This document shows, piece by piece, positions 29,655 to 39,015 of a stretch of 64,000 nucleotides of DNA. The DNA comes from Phaeocystidibacter luteus (GTDB taxonomy: Bacteria; Bacteroidota; Bacteroidia; Flavobacteriales; Schleiferiaceae). The notes beneath the pieces are model-generated. The model did not search any database, was not told the DNA's origin, and saw nothing but the letters and a program-made list of their open reading frames with translations. The stretch spans positions 1 through 64,000 of the forward strand of contig NZ_WBVO01000010.1 of NCBI RefSeq assembly GCF_008933115.1, in the 5' to 3' direction. The translations under genes were made by a program, and so were the position numbers. Every line of letters starts with the position of its first letter. The first letter of the stretch is position 1.

Positions 29655-30628
29655 CTACTCACCCTCCGGTTCAAACACCACTTGTGCAATCTCATTCTCT
29701 ACCGGCTCTAAGCTCGAGAAAAACAGCCATAGCGCATCTAGGTCTGTACTGTCTAAGCGGCTGAACGACCCCCACGGCATCGGGGATGTCATGTGCATGC
29801 GTCCGGCTGTCATTCGGTTGAAAAACATATTGCGATCCCAACCGTGCATAACACCAGTTTCATGAAGCGTCAAATTTGGAGTCACGAATTGCCAGCCTTG
29901 CGTTTCGGGCGTCGGTTCGAAAGTCATTCCTCCAGCATATTCTGGACCGATAAACGCACCAGATTTAAGGTCGCGATTAGTATGGCACCCACGGCAATTG
30001 GCGACACTTGCAGCGAGATATTTACCATACTCAACGGTTGCCCCCTTAACTACTTCCGGATGAGAATCCATTCCATCATCCATGGGCTTAAGCGCTAACG
30101 TTTTAATCGCCTTTCCCATCATCGTCCATTCCGTTGGTTCCACCACATGAGAAACGGGCTCTTGTGTGCGCAAGAATGCGATTACAGAATAGATATCCTC
30201 ATCACTCATCGTTGAAAACGGCATAAGCTCAATAGTGGTTGTACCGTCGTGTAAGATGTTGTAGCGCATCATTCGGTAAAGCTCCCATCGCTTAGGTCAC
30301 CAATGCCAGTTTCAGCATCTGGAGTGATATTCGGCGCTCTTAACAATGCGGGTGGAAGTGTAAACTCCATGCCGCCTTGAAGTGGTAAGTTTTCACCAGC
30401 ATCGACTCGTGCTACATCCTCCATTTTGACATGGCAATGCGCACAATGTGCCGGTCCATATGCGAGATACTTTCCCTGGGCAATTCTTTCTGGAGTAATC
30501 TCTACGGAGAGTGATTCATCAACAGGATATTCTTCGGTGAAATCAACCTGATAAGAGAGGTTGACATAGAGTACTAGAATTAGAATCAGTCCGACGATAA
30601 CGCCGACAATTTTTAGCAAGGTCTTCAT
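29655..30628 (-). pseudogene. Diheme c-type cytochrome split by a one-base frameshift
   Basis: The 5' frame (30628 to 30269) encodes a membrane anchor (KTLLKIVGVIVGLILILVLYV), then a heme c site CAHCH (Cys62/Cys65/His66), and stops after DLSDGSFTE. The 3' frame (30272 to 29655) continues the same fold (MMRYNILHDGTTTIELMPFSTMSDEDIYSVIAFL) and has a second site CRGCH plus a second cytochrome domain. One inserted A in GAATGATG would give the continuous phrase SFTEMMRYN. The product would be a membrane-bound diheme cytochrome of electron transport. The stop and ATG overlap, so two separately translated halves are possible but less likely. Sequencing error is also possible. Confidence 0.8.
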
Positions 30629-30664
30629 ATCGAGTAGGTTAGTTGTTGGACTTAAGGTACAAAA

Positions 30665-31285
30665 ATTGGTGTGAGAGGGGTTGAGAGAGGATCTCGCAGA
30701 GAAATGGAGAAACATGCTGAGTGGGCAGAGAGCGCAGGGGATATGCTGGATGGGATTCACCCGCTAGTGATCGGACAGGCTGCAAAGATGCTATGCACTT
30801 CCATATCTAGACTGATGTGCGTGATGTGGTTCTCGCAAAACCGCGAATTAAAAAATCAATAGGAGCGAGTAAAAACGCCAAATGTGATCACTGCTTCTCA
30901 GCTTTGCGGTTTATTCCTCACAAACATATCCTCGAGCTAAAGCCGCGAGGCTAATAGAATGATCCCCTCCGGGGATTGGCGTTCGAAATGCCCGGCACGC
31001 GCTAAAGCACCGTGCCTATTGCTGGGAATTCAGACGCATCAATCAATCCCAGCACGCTGATGGGCACTTCCTACACCTGTTTTGCGTTTTTTACGCGCAA
31101 CGATGATTTTAATATTGCGGTTTTGCCTTTTGCGATTTTGCGTGAACCACCCACGATGATCCACCCAGCACGATGATCCCCCGCGCCCTCCCTCCACCAC
31201 GCACATCCTCATTTTCTCCGCGCGAACCTCTGTGCCCTCTGAGTCTCTGTAGCTTGCCCGACCAACGGCGGGTGAGGTCGCCACG
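30665..31285. repeat. REP-type repeat block
   Basis: Modules in order: GAGATCTCGCAGAGAAATGGAG-type words (~30695), a degenerate CGCTAGTGATCGGACAGGC (~30772), a copy of the AATTAAAAAATCAATAGGAGCGAG to CAGCTTTGCGGTTTATTCC segment also present at 29195-29260, the CCTCGAGCTAAAGCC hairpin (~30930), the GGCACG/CGTGCC hairpin (~30994), AATATTGCGGTTTTGCC (~31112), and ACCAACGGCGGGTGAGG (~31261). No gene is seen between 30629 and 31365. Confidence 0.85.
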
Positions 31286-31339
31286 TCAGATTATTCCCAC
31301 ATTTAACATTCCCGAAACCTCCCTCCCACTTCCCCTCTC

Positions 31340-31347
31340 TATTTTTG
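31340..31347 (+). promoter_or_regulatory. Possible -7 promoter box
   Basis: TATTTTTG matches TAnnTTTG exactly and lies 18 bp before a tiny hydrophobic open frame and ~130 bp before the lipoprotein gene at 31481. No TTG is visible at -33. Confidence 0.4.
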
Positions 31348-31365
31348 TTACACCAATAAACCGAT

Positions 31366-31452
31366 ATGACCGATATGCTTCGCTCCGTACCATTTTGGGT
31401 TAAAACCCTAGTTTACCTCGTGCTCGTTACTGTTGTAAGTGCATTTGCTTAG
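31366..31452 (+). CDS. Possible 28-residue membrane peptide
   Basis: A short frame starts MTDMLRSVPFWVKTLVYLVL and ends VTVVSAFA, then TAG. It reads as an amphipathic start followed by one membrane helix. It lies behind a TAnnTTTG box and 28 bp before the next gene, so it could be a small membrane protein or a leader for the lipoprotein gene. No homologue is recognised and the call rests on composition and position. A second in-frame ATG at 31375 is an alternative start. Confidence 0.35.
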   Translation: MTDMLRSVPFWVKTLVYLVLVTVVSAFA

Positions 31453-31480
31453 CGCTTGAGCAATACATACCTTTTATCCT

Positions 31481-32278
31481 ATGAACAGGATAATCAAGAC
31501 TTCACTCTCCGTATTAGGCTTGGCTGTTGCCAGCATTTCGTGTACCCCTACGTACAACTACGCCTCGGCTCCCATTGACAATGTTCACGCCTATCGTCCT
31601 AAAGCGAAAGCTGGGACGGATATGGCACAATCCATTTCCGTGAGTTATGACACTCAGGACGAGGGATACTATGAGCATGACGAGAATCTGGACTATGGAC
31701 AGATTGACTACAACCTCTCCATGCGTGGGGATTGGTCGATTCACAACTTAAGCGCCAGCCTTGGTGCGGGCCAGTATACGATAGACAATGAGTTGAGCGG
31801 TAGACGCGATCTCTTCTACACATTTTTGATGGGCAGTTACGAATTCTCCGCCTACACGCGGTACGGATCTGCCGGATTGGAGTGGCGATACATCCAGATG
31901 GGTTTTGGCGGAGGTAGTGATATGGGAGCATATGCGGGAACGATGCGGAGGTTCGATGGTGACCTAGACTCTGACACGCTCGACTTTAACTTCTCGGGTT
32001 CACAGATCGCACACTTTTACCTCGCCACAGAGCTCAACTACGCACTCGGGAGCAATTCCAACATGGGATTACAGTTGGGCTTCCGACAAAACCTCCTATC
32101 GGTGGAGGCCTTCTACGCCTACCCTTTCACTTACCTCTATTACGAGCACAAGAACTATGGCGCTTTTGTGGGCTTCAATCTGTATGCGAGTACGGGACGT
32201 TCGAACGTAATAGACGGCATGTACACGAAGCCAGCCACGTATACCCGTCCGACTTTTGGGGTTTACTATAGCTTCTGA
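31481..32278 (+). CDS. Outer-membrane beta-barrel lipoprotein, hypothetical
   Basis: A 265-residue protein with a lipoprotein signal (lipobox SISC, Cys21). The mature part is made of alternating amphipathic strands rich in Tyr, Gly and Ser, with periodic aromatic residues, and ends in YYSF, the C-terminal Phe typical of outer-membrane barrels. The combination of lipid anchor and barrel-like strands is unusual but known in this phylum. No function is recognised. A weaker, frameshifted relative follows at 32394, so the two are likely tandem duplicates. The gene has its own upstream promoter-like box. Confidence 0.75.
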   Translation: MNRIIKTSLSVLGLAVASISCTPTYNYASAPIDNVHAYRPKAKAGTDMAQSISVSYDTQDEGYYEHDENLDYGQIDYNLSMRGDWSIHNLSASLGAGQYTIDNELSGRRDLFYTFLMGSYEFSAYTRYGSAGLEWRYIQMGFGGGSDMGAYAGTMRRFDGDLDSDTLDFNFSGSQIAHFYLATELNYALGSNSNMGLQLGFRQNLLSVEAFYAYPFTYLYYEHKNYGAFVGFNLYASTGRSNVIDGMYTKPATYTRPTFGVYYSF

Positions 32279-32393
32279 GGGACGATCAATCGCGTCGTTT
32301 TAGCCAGTAGATGAAAGAGTTCCATTCAATTTCATAGATTAAAGGAACTGAACCAATCCTCGGAATTCGCGTTCCGAAATAAAAACGACACCT

Positions 32394-33180
32394 ATGAGAA
32401 TGCTCTCTCGAAGCCTCGTATTAATTGCAATTTCCACTGCTTTATCCGCTTGCTTTGGGGGTGGCGGCGGGCCGATAATTGTTGATGTACCCTATGGGAA
32501 TCCCACACCTGGGGCCACTACGACCTATATACCTAGGCCGACGATTCAAGATTCGGTTCGATACTCCTTGAGCTACAGCATGCAATCGTTTAGCAAAACA
32601 TACCTCCCTCAGGACGAAAACAGATATCATGGCGACATCAATTTCTCTATGATTAAGCTATTATCGAGTTCCTACACTGTGGGACTTGTTGCAGGCGGAG
32701 GATGGGGTACCTATACGTTTAATCATCCCAGTATCAATTCTACAAGCAAGGATTATTACTCGGTTTATGCTGCGCTTGATGTATCTCGCGGGCACATGAC
32801 CATAAACGACAAACTAACGATTACACCGACATATCTGCGATTAGGCCTTAGTTCTACTGTTGGTCAATACAGGTCATTCATTCCAGAATACGCAGATCGA
32901 TTTGGGGGAAGAGACTCGGTCATCGTTGATGATCAAGGAAAGGTATCGGGGATATACAGCATTGGAATGCAAATCGATTATGAGGTTAACTCTGACTTTA
33001 ATGCAGGCTTTAACTTGGAGATTCGAACCTTTTGGAAGTTCTGTGAACAACACACTGTTCCTAGACTCGAAGCTTGCCATAGAGTTTAGGGGCTTGGGTG
33101 CATTTGCGGTTTACTCGTACGCATTGGATCGAGATTCTTCAACGCCGCCAGTACAATTTGGAATGTTCTACGCCTTTTAG
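32394..33180 (+). pseudogene. Frameshifted paralogue of the upstream barrel lipoprotein
   Basis: The first frame encodes a lipoprotein signal (lipobox LSAC) followed by GGGGG and a barrel-like region with the same style as the protein at 31481-32278. It reads FNLEIRTF and then shifts at the TTTT run at 33030-33033 to an unrelated tail ending at 33089. In the next frame the expected continuation is intact: FGSSVNNTLFLDSKLAIEF and a C-terminal FGMFYAF stop at 33180. Removing one T restores a ~261-residue protein ending in Phe. This may be an inactivated copy, a homopolymer phase-variable gene or a sequencing error. Confidence 0.78.
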
Positions 33181-33309
33181 CAGTGGGGCACTCAGTCCAT
33201 CACCTTGATCGCCAGTATTGTAGGAAACCGATTGAATGGGTAGAAGGACAGCTGGCAACATTGAGGGACGATTTTTCTTCAAAATGCTGTCATTTTCCCA
33301 TTTCAATTT

Positions 33310-33317
33310 TATCTTTG
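33310..33317 (+). promoter_or_regulatory. Promoter box of tRNA-Ser
   Basis: TATCTTTG matches the TAnnTTTG consensus exactly and ends 18 bp before the first base of the tRNA. The spacing fits a promoter with a very short leader. Confidence 0.6.
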
Positions 33318-33335
33318 CGCCCGGCTAAGCCACTA

Positions 33336-33420
33336 GGAGAGGTGGCAGAGTGGTCGAATGCGGCGGTCTTGAAAACCGTTGAGGGTCACACCTCCGGGGG
33401 TTCGAATCCCTCCCTCTCCG
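33336..33420 (+). tRNA. tRNA-Ser (UGA anticodon)
   Basis: The acceptor stem GGAGAGG pairs with CCTCTCC. The anticodon stem GCGGT/ACCGT encloses the loop CTTGAAA, giving anticodon UGA. There is a class II long variable arm, and the T arm has GTTCGAAT. The discriminator base is G, as expected for serine. CCA is not encoded (CAA follows). The gene is 85 nt. The last 14 bases of the gene are repeated at 43161 and 50235 and partly at 44367, which makes this the anchor of the island to its right. Confidence 0.97.
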
Positions 33421-33430
33421 CAAAACTTGA

Positions 33431-33466
33431 AACCCTGACGAGCGCAGAGCGCTGTCAGGGTTTTTT
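33431..33466 (+). terminator. Terminator of tRNA-Ser
   Basis: AACCCTGAC pairs with GTCAGGGTT, an inner AGCGC/GCGCT stem stabilises it, and a TTTTTT tail follows. The same hairpin is copied at 43185-43220 at the start of module 2. Confidence 0.9.
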
Positions 33467-33929
33467 GATTTATCGAACCGCGTAAAGCTAGCTTTCAAGC
33501 GGAGCGATGAATCAAAAAACTAGGGCATGACGAAGGAATGCCCGTAGGTTTCAAGTTTTGCAGGTCCACTTCACTGGGATGCCGCAAGCTGACGAGAGGA
33601 AGCGCTGCGGAATCCCGACCGAAAGCTCAACCTCTCCTCCCTACTCCCTTGCAGAAGTTGAGACATGAAAAAAGACCGTAATGCGAAACGAAGTGAAGCA
33701 TCAGGCTTCAATTTTTTTGCAAGGACTCTCCCCCTGGGATCACAACCGCAGCGAAGCGAAGGTTGTAATCCCGACCGTTTACCAAACTTCCCCTAGAGCG
33801 GAGCGATGAATCAAAAAACTAGGGCATGACAAAGGAATGCCCGTAGGTTTCAAGTTTTGTAGGACTACCTCACTGGGATGCCGCGAGCCGAGGCACGAGG
33901 CGCTGCGGAATCCGACCACATCTCACAGG

Positions 33930-34076
33930 TGAGTCGAATCCATTAAATGAAACGCCTCGAGTATCGGCCTCGAACAACTGGTAAACTCCAGAATCCAACG
34001 GGTCTCTATCTTCCACAAAAGAGACTTCCGACCGACGCAGCTCCTCGAATATTGCATTCAAGTTGCTGTTCTCCAT
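33930..34076 (-). pseudogene. 5' fragment of the MENSNL gene, copy A
   Basis: The first 49 codons (MENSNLNAIFEELRRSEVSF ... SFNGFDS) are almost the same as those of the full-length gene at 54518-55087, then the sequence changes to repeat DNA and the frame runs 19 more residues to a stop at 33870. The similarity also covers roughly 100 bp upstream of the ATG, so the regulatory region was copied with it. The product would be a 68-residue remnant. A similar truncation is present at 43682-43828. Confidence 0.8.
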
Positions 34077-34160
34077 TAGATGTTTCTTCAGTAGTTTTTA
34101 TAGGTGTCTCGAATTTCGAACAGAAATGGTTTCGATGGAAACGGTTTAACGGGAGTTTAA

Positions 34161-34778
34161 CTACCACCTATCATGAAGGCGACCAAACAAGAATTCTTTC
34201 ATTTCATAATCTCCACCAAGACGAATGTTCCTTGGTACTTCGTGTAGTTCTATTGCCCTGCTCTTTCTAAGCTCCCAATAGGGACTCCACATGCCATAAT
34301 CCAAATACACTGTGGTGACCATTTCTCCTTCTTCCATTTCATGACTCACGCTATTCACATAATACATACTAGACCCTGTGTGACTTCGAAAATGAGGAAA
34401 GTCTACTTGCTCTGATCTCCTAGGGATTCTGTGCAATCCTTCGACTGTTACAAGCTTGAAGCCTTTGAACCCTGTAAGTGCAAACTGAACCTTTCCTTGC
34501 TTAACCTGAATAGGTACGTTAGCATAGTCCTCAGACATCAAAAGATTATGAATCTTATGAATTCGCTTATGAAAGGCGCTAGCAGATATGCCCATTTCAT
34601 TCGCAATACTCTTTAGCGTTGGCATACGTTCATCTCCATGAAAGACATGCAGGAAGTTGCGCAAGAAACTTAGAGTGGATGCCAAAGCTCTGTCTTGTTC
34701 ACAAACTTGAGTAGCCCTTGAGTGTTGATGGAGGATGTCGAAGAGGAGCTCCTTTGTGGGGGTGGTTTCGGGGTGCAT
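34161..34778 (-). CDS. HTH-containing protein of the restriction island
   Basis: A 205-residue protein. Residues ~53-76 (TLKSIANEMGISASAFHKRIHKI) look like a helix-turn-helix. The rest has a beta-rich C-terminal part (SMYYVNSVSHEMEEGEMVTTVYLDYG) with no motif that I recognise. It has no signal peptide. It starts 6 bp after the CoiA-like gene stop and is the last gene of the leftward operon, so it is probably co-expressed with the type III system. It might regulate the module, or act with the CoiA-like nuclease. This is not a standard component of type III restriction systems. Confidence 0.7.
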   Translation of the reverse strand: MHPETTPTKELLFDILHQHSRATQVCEQDRALASTLSFLRNFLHVFHGDERMPTLKSIANEMGISASAFHKRIHKIHNLLMSEDYANVPIQVKQGKVQFALTGFKGFKLVTVEGLHRIPRRSEQVDFPHFRSHTGSSMYYVNSVSHEMEEGEMVTTVYLDYGMWSPYWELRKSRAIELHEVPRNIRLGGDYEMKEFLFGRLHDRW

Positions 34779-34784
34779 GACGCG

Positions 34785-35837
34785 CTATTCAAAATACTTA
34801 AGGAAATCAGGATAGTTCCAGTTCATCTCCTCAAGCAACTGTTCGACATATTTTGCTTCCTTACGATATGCTGAGCAATCAGCAGCTTTATTGGAGTTAC
34901 ATGGTTCCTTTAAGAATTTACAAAAAATTGCTTCGTCATTGTAAAGTGAGGTGTTCTCTGCGTGATACCTGCACAAGAAGCAATTCTTCACTGGAAAATT
35001 CTTTTTTCCCAAAACGGCCACAGCAGACTTAAAGAAAAAAGGCTCAAATGTCCCGTAGTCTTCAAAGGTTGTTGAGAAGTAAATTTTATCTCCAAACCTC
35101 TTCCTCTTTTCTACAATCTCTCTTGGAGTGAGTTGAGAAAGGTGACATTTACCAGAGTTATATAGAACGAAAAAATTAAAGTACCTAAAACACGACCCCT
35201 TACATACATCCTTAACTGCCGGGGTGGTTCTAAAATTCAGAAAACGCACTTTTTCATTATTGACAGAAACTTTGCGTTTCTTAATTATGTCCAGATCATT
35301 CTCATTCTGTACGTCAAACTCGATTATCTTAAACTCGGAATTCTCTTTTTGCTCTGAAAGTTTATGAGTTACCGCAATCTCCACATAAACCTTCTCCTTT
35401 CTTGTTTCATTAAGTAGCAATAAATCAGGAATGAACTGACCATCCCTCTGCTCGTACTCAATTATCTTAAAATATCGAGTTAGATCAAATTTCTTTAACT
35501 TCTTATCATCCATGCAAGAGAATCCAATTGTCTCTTGAAAGTGGTTACACTCTACGTCTTGTTGAAGCTCAATAAAAAAAGGTATTCTAGTTTCTAGACA
35601 CGTGGTGTAGACATCAAAAAAGACTTGTTTACCCAGCTTATGCAGGTATGTTTCGGGTGAGCAGTTAACGTGTTTTTTATGAGCAAAATGGTGAGCTTTC
35701 TTTTTACCTAGCCTAGGTATAAGTGGATTTCTGCATGATAAACACACATATCCTTCCTCATCTAAGGCTTCTCGATTGAGATCATTGATATCTACAAGTT
35801 CCTCTCCGGCGTCAAGTGCATATTGATATTGAATCAT
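34785..35837 (-). CDS. CoiA-like nuclease
   Basis: A 350-residue protein. The N terminus has a zinc-ribbon-like CLSC ... KKKAHHFAHKK segment (Cys32, Cys35, His49/50/53) typical of CoiA-like proteins. A restriction-endonuclease-like core follows: FIPDLLLL (Asp138) and YVEIAVTHK (Glu153). The C-terminal part has a second cluster (CFLCRYH ... CKFLKEPCNSNKAADC, residues ~292-330) that could hold zinc or an Fe-S cluster. CoiA proteins in Firmicutes are competence-associated, but relatives occur in defence regions. It lies 71 bp after the type III restriction gene and 6 bp before the HTH gene. Role in this island: nuclease or DNA-processing accessory, by inference. Confidence 0.75.
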   Translation of the reverse strand: MIQYQYALDAGEELVDINDLNREALDEEGYVCLSCRNPLIPRLGKKKAHHFAHKKHVNCSPETYLHKLGKQVFFDVYTTCLETRIPFFIELQQDVECNHFQETIGFSCMDDKKLKKFDLTRYFKIIEYEQRDGQFIPDLLLLNETRKEKVYVEIAVTHKLSEQKENSEFKIIEFDVQNENDLDIIKKRKVSVNNEKVRFLNFRTTPAVKDVCKGSCFRYFNFFVLYNSGKCHLSQLTPREIVEKRKRFGDKIYFSTTFEDYGTFEPFFFKSAVAVLGKKNFPVKNCFLCRYHAENTSLYNDEAIFCKFLKEPCNSNKAADCSAYRKEAKYVEQLLEEMNWNYPDFLKYFE

Positions 35838-35908
35838 AGGTCAATTCGTGAATAACAATACATACTCAAGAAGAGTGCCATATCAATATATCCAACCTAG
35901 CCACAAGA

Positions 35909-38900
35909 TCAATTTAGATTAGAAAACACATCCTGTAAATAGGATTTGTTGCTTTCGATGAACAATATGTTATTGTCACTAAAATCGTCCCTTGTCTTAT
36001 TTCCATCGCTCCATACTCGTCTTAACTTATCGTAAGGCGTGACTGAGAGAATGAAAGCCGAGATTGAAACCTCAGCGTCATTCTTGTCATTCTTCAGATC
36101 AGTTTGAATTTTAGCTTCCAAAGTGGAGGCATCATTCTTACACCACAATACTTTTGGATTATTGAAGTGTGTTTCTCCGAGCATTATTCCCTTCGGATCG
36201 AGAAAGTAGATGTATTGCTTCTTGCCATCCACAACCCAAACTATGAAGTCAGGAAAAAAAGATGAGCTATCCATGAAGAAGCCAATTCCTTTAACCGAAA
36301 GGTTTCGAAGTACAAACAGTTGCTTATTCTTGAATTTATCTGATTCCTTAGCGAACTGGCGCAAATGGTCTATGAAGTCTCTTTCACCATCATTCAACCT
36401 CACAGGAACAGTTTTAATCTCTTTGAACTTCTTGCCATCAGCAATTGAAGCTATGGGCGAATAAAGATGCTTTTCGTAGTGAATAGAAGGAAGCGTAGCA
36501 TCATCCTTCTCATATATCACTTTAATTTTAGCTTCTAATTCTTTAATGAACGAATCGTGTTTTTTGGGCACCTTCACAATCATTGTATGTGAAGCTGGGA
36601 ACATTGCTTCATGCTCTTTGTGTGAGAGCATATCATAAGTAAGGTGTTCAGAAAGGAATGCTTTTTCTTTATCAGCATAGAACTTATTGATGTAGTCCTT
36701 TACCAAGCTCACAGCGACACCTTGTATTTTGCCTGAAATAGCTTCGTTGATGCCAAATTGCCCTTTATGGCTTAGAAGATTGAAGCCACCACTTTCTATT
36801 AGCTCGGATAGCACTGGTTGATTTATAATTAAGTTGTGATACCCTTTAAGTAGTTTGAATCTGTTGGCTTCCAATGAAAGGGCATTGTAGTCGAGAAAGT
36901 CTCGAAACTCTTTGAGGAAATTCTCCTGATAATCTACAACATCTTCTGCCACCTGGCTATTGAAACCACCTGCTGCAATGCTGATTTTATTGCGCGTGTC
37001 AATAGTCACCCTTTTCGCCACATCTGCGCTATATTTCAATACAATCAGTTCATCCTTAAAGGATTTTCCTTCTTGTTTTTTGAAGGTCATTATATGCCCA
37101 TCCCAAAGCTCTTCATGGTTGAGTTTGATTTCTATTGGGATATTGGTGTAATCAGGTACTTCTTTCTCTATTTCCGTTAAGAAACGATTCATGTAAGAAG
37201 CGTTCAAACCCATTATTGAAATGGTCTGTAATGCTCGGACATGGTAAGGAGCGTTAGCTTCTTCTCGTTTTAGGGATAGGTTTTTACCCTTTAGACGAAC
37301 ACCACGACCAAACAACTGAATGATTTGAGCACCTTCGCTTTTACCCATGTTCATAAGGCCCATACTTGAAACTCTCCATGAGTTCCAACCTTCGATAAAC
37401 TTCTTAGATCCAATTAGGATATTGATGGTAGAGTTGGTCTCTGAAATGGCTTGAAATAATGAGTTGGAAAAATTATCATCCTGAATGGTCAATTCTCCTT
37501 CGGTATCTGCTTCAAGTGTTTTTGCATACTTAGGTACATCTCCGATATTAATTACTGCGAAATATTGATCACTCGTTTTTGTCTTTAGCGCAATTTCACC
37601 TTCTGCCTGTTTGACCTGAAATGCTTCTATGTTACCAATGCCATTGAAAACTTTGCTCAGAATTGTTTCTGCAATCGGTTTTGATGTTTTAAGGTGTTCA
37701 AATTGTCCTATGAAAATATCATTCCCATCTGCATCCCTTAACCCCGTGCTGTCATTTAGGATTTTATCAATATCTACTTGCAAAGAGGCTGGTGAAGAAA
37801 GTGCATACTTAAAGAACTTTATAATCCTAGAAACATCAGAAACACTTTCCTTATCTCCTTTGGTTAAGCTGCTTGAATTGGAGCTAATAACACGGCTTCC
37901 AACAAATACCCAAAGGGGCTTCTCAATGTTGTATTGGCGAAGCTCTTTTTCATATTTCTCAAACAGTTCAAGCTGCTCGTAGTAACCTAACAAACTGGCT
38001 GTAAGAAGTAGCTTATTTTGTTCTTCACTGTATTCGTTTTTGGTGTCAAGGTTGAATACACTAAAGTCTTTGCCATAACCATCTGTATAGAAATGGCGAT
38101 AGGAGTAGTCAAAAATGATGGACTTACCGTATTCCTGCAATAAGTCTTTAGTGCTGTTGGTGATGATCTGACCAAAGGTTGCTGAATACTCGAAAGTGAA
38201 AGAACCTTCGCCACGAGTCAAATGCTCTCTCAGATTCTTCCATGCTCTTTCTTCCGACTTTTGTCCCTTGTGTCCTTCATCTATGAATACTAAGTTCTTT
38301 GACTCTGAGAAGTAATCTACATCAACACTTACGCCTTCTCCTTCTTTGTCTTTAACCAACTTGGTAATCTCTAAAATGAGTATCTCACCTTCCTTGGTTT
38401 TTAGGCTTTCCTCACTTCCTGAGTATAGTTTGACGGGAATACCACTCTCCGCACAACTTTCATAATGTTGCCTGCTTAATCCTTCATTTGGGGTTATGAG
38501 GATGATGTTTTCCCAATCTTTGAAGTACTTGGTGATTTGCCAATAGTTGCAATGCATCAAAAGGGTTTTACCACTTCCGGTCGCCATCCAGTAAGCAAGC
38601 TTCTTCAAGTCTTTTTCTGTGTACGCTTCTATTTGCTTAAAGTCTTTGCTTGCTTCAGCATATTCATTAAGATTGACAATTAGCAGATTTGAATTATTGC
38701 TGTATTGATCAAAAAAGCACTCAGTAAATAGCAAGGCAAACCATTGATAGTATTTGAATGTGAGAAACGGTTCAGCTCGGTTTTCACGGAGTTGTTTCTC
38801 ATAGCCCTGGATGGCTTCATCGTATTGCTGTATCGCTCGATCTTCAATGAGTTTGTCTGAGTTAGACATTAAAGCACTGGCAAAATAGGTGTAACCCGTT

Positions 38901-39013
38901 GAGCTGGTGCCTGACTCTTTGTTGTTAAACTCATCTCGCAAGTCTTCAAAGGCTTCATAACCCAACTGATGCAAGATGTACCTGAAAAGGACAAGTTGTT
39001 TTTCTAGTTGCAT
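35909..39013 (-). CDS. res: Type III restriction enzyme, Res subunit
   Basis: A 1034-residue Res subunit of normal size. The superfamily 2 helicase core has Walker A ATGSGKT (144-150), a DEGH box (245-248), and motif VI QLFGRGVRLKG (about 560). The C-terminal endonuclease has the FPDFIVW ... YIYFLDPKG pair (about 918-940), a PD-D-x-K arrangement. Together with the Mod subunit encoded 2 bp upstream, it cleaves DNA with unmethylated inversely oriented sites after ATP-dependent translocation. Intact reading frame and motifs suggest an active enzyme. It is third in the leftward operon. Confidence 0.95.
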   Translation of the reverse strand: MQLEKQLVLFRYILHQLGYEAFEDLRDEFNNKESGTSSTGYTYFASALMSNSDKLIEDRAIQQYDEAIQGYEKQLRENRAEPFLTFKYYQWFALLFTECFFDQYSNNSNLLIVNLNEYAEASKDFKQIEAYTEKDLKKLAYWMATGSGKTLLMHCNYWQITKYFKDWENIILITPNEGLSRQHYESCAESGIPVKLYSGSEESLKTKEGEILILEITKLVKDKEGEGVSVDVDYFSESKNLVFIDEGHKGQKSEERAWKNLREHLTRGEGSFTFEYSATFGQIITNSTKDLLQEYGKSIIFDYSYRHFYTDGYGKDFSVFNLDTKNEYSEEQNKLLLTASLLGYYEQLELFEKYEKELRQYNIEKPLWVFVGSRVISSNSSSLTKGDKESVSDVSRIIKFFKYALSSPASLQVDIDKILNDSTGLRDADGNDIFIGQFEHLKTSKPIAETILSKVFNGIGNIEAFQVKQAEGEIALKTKTSDQYFAVINIGDVPKYAKTLEADTEGELTIQDDNFSNSLFQAISETNSTINILIGSKKFIEGWNSWRVSSMGLMNMGKSEGAQIIQLFGRGVRLKGKNLSLKREEANAPYHVRALQTISIMGLNASYMNRFLTEIEKEVPDYTNIPIEIKLNHEELWDGHIMTFKKQEGKSFKDELIVLKYSADVAKRVTIDTRNKISIAAGGFNSQVAEDVVDYQENFLKEFRDFLDYNALSLEANRFKLLKGYHNLIINQPVLSELIESGGFNLLSHKGQFGINEAISGKIQGVAVSLVKDYINKFYADKEKAFLSEHLTYDMLSHKEHEAMFPASHTMIVKVPKKHDSFIKELEAKIKVIYEKDDATLPSIHYEKHLYSPIASIADGKKFKEIKTVPVRLNDGERDFIDHLRQFAKESDKFKNKQLFVLRNLSVKGIGFFMDSSSFFPDFIVWVVDGKKQYIYFLDPKGIMLGETHFNNPKVLWCKNDASTLEAKIQTDLKNDKNDAEVSISAFILSVTPYDKLRRVWSDGNKTRDDFSDNNILFIESNKSYLQDVFSNLN

Positions 39014-39015
39014 GG

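Larger units (their letters stand above)
33421..34106. repeat. Module left-end repeat, copy 1
   Basis: This is nearly identical to 43175-43860. It starts at the base after the tRNA-Ser end and includes the tRNA terminator, three hairpins with conserved GGGAT...ATCC(C) outer stems (33576-33616, 33736-33772, 33875-33913), two internal copies of a ~120-bp unit (starting ~33498 and ~33796), and the 5' part of a truncated gene read leftward. Apart from that fragment it has no coding sequence. Confidence 0.9.

Noticed and set aside
32860-33180. Separate 106-residue gene
   Set aside because: It is the continuation of the frameshifted lipoprotein; only its second half is protein-like and that half matches the expected barrel end.
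33183-33485. 100-residue open frame across the tRNA
   Set aside because: It spans the tRNA-Ser gene and its terminator and has no independent support.
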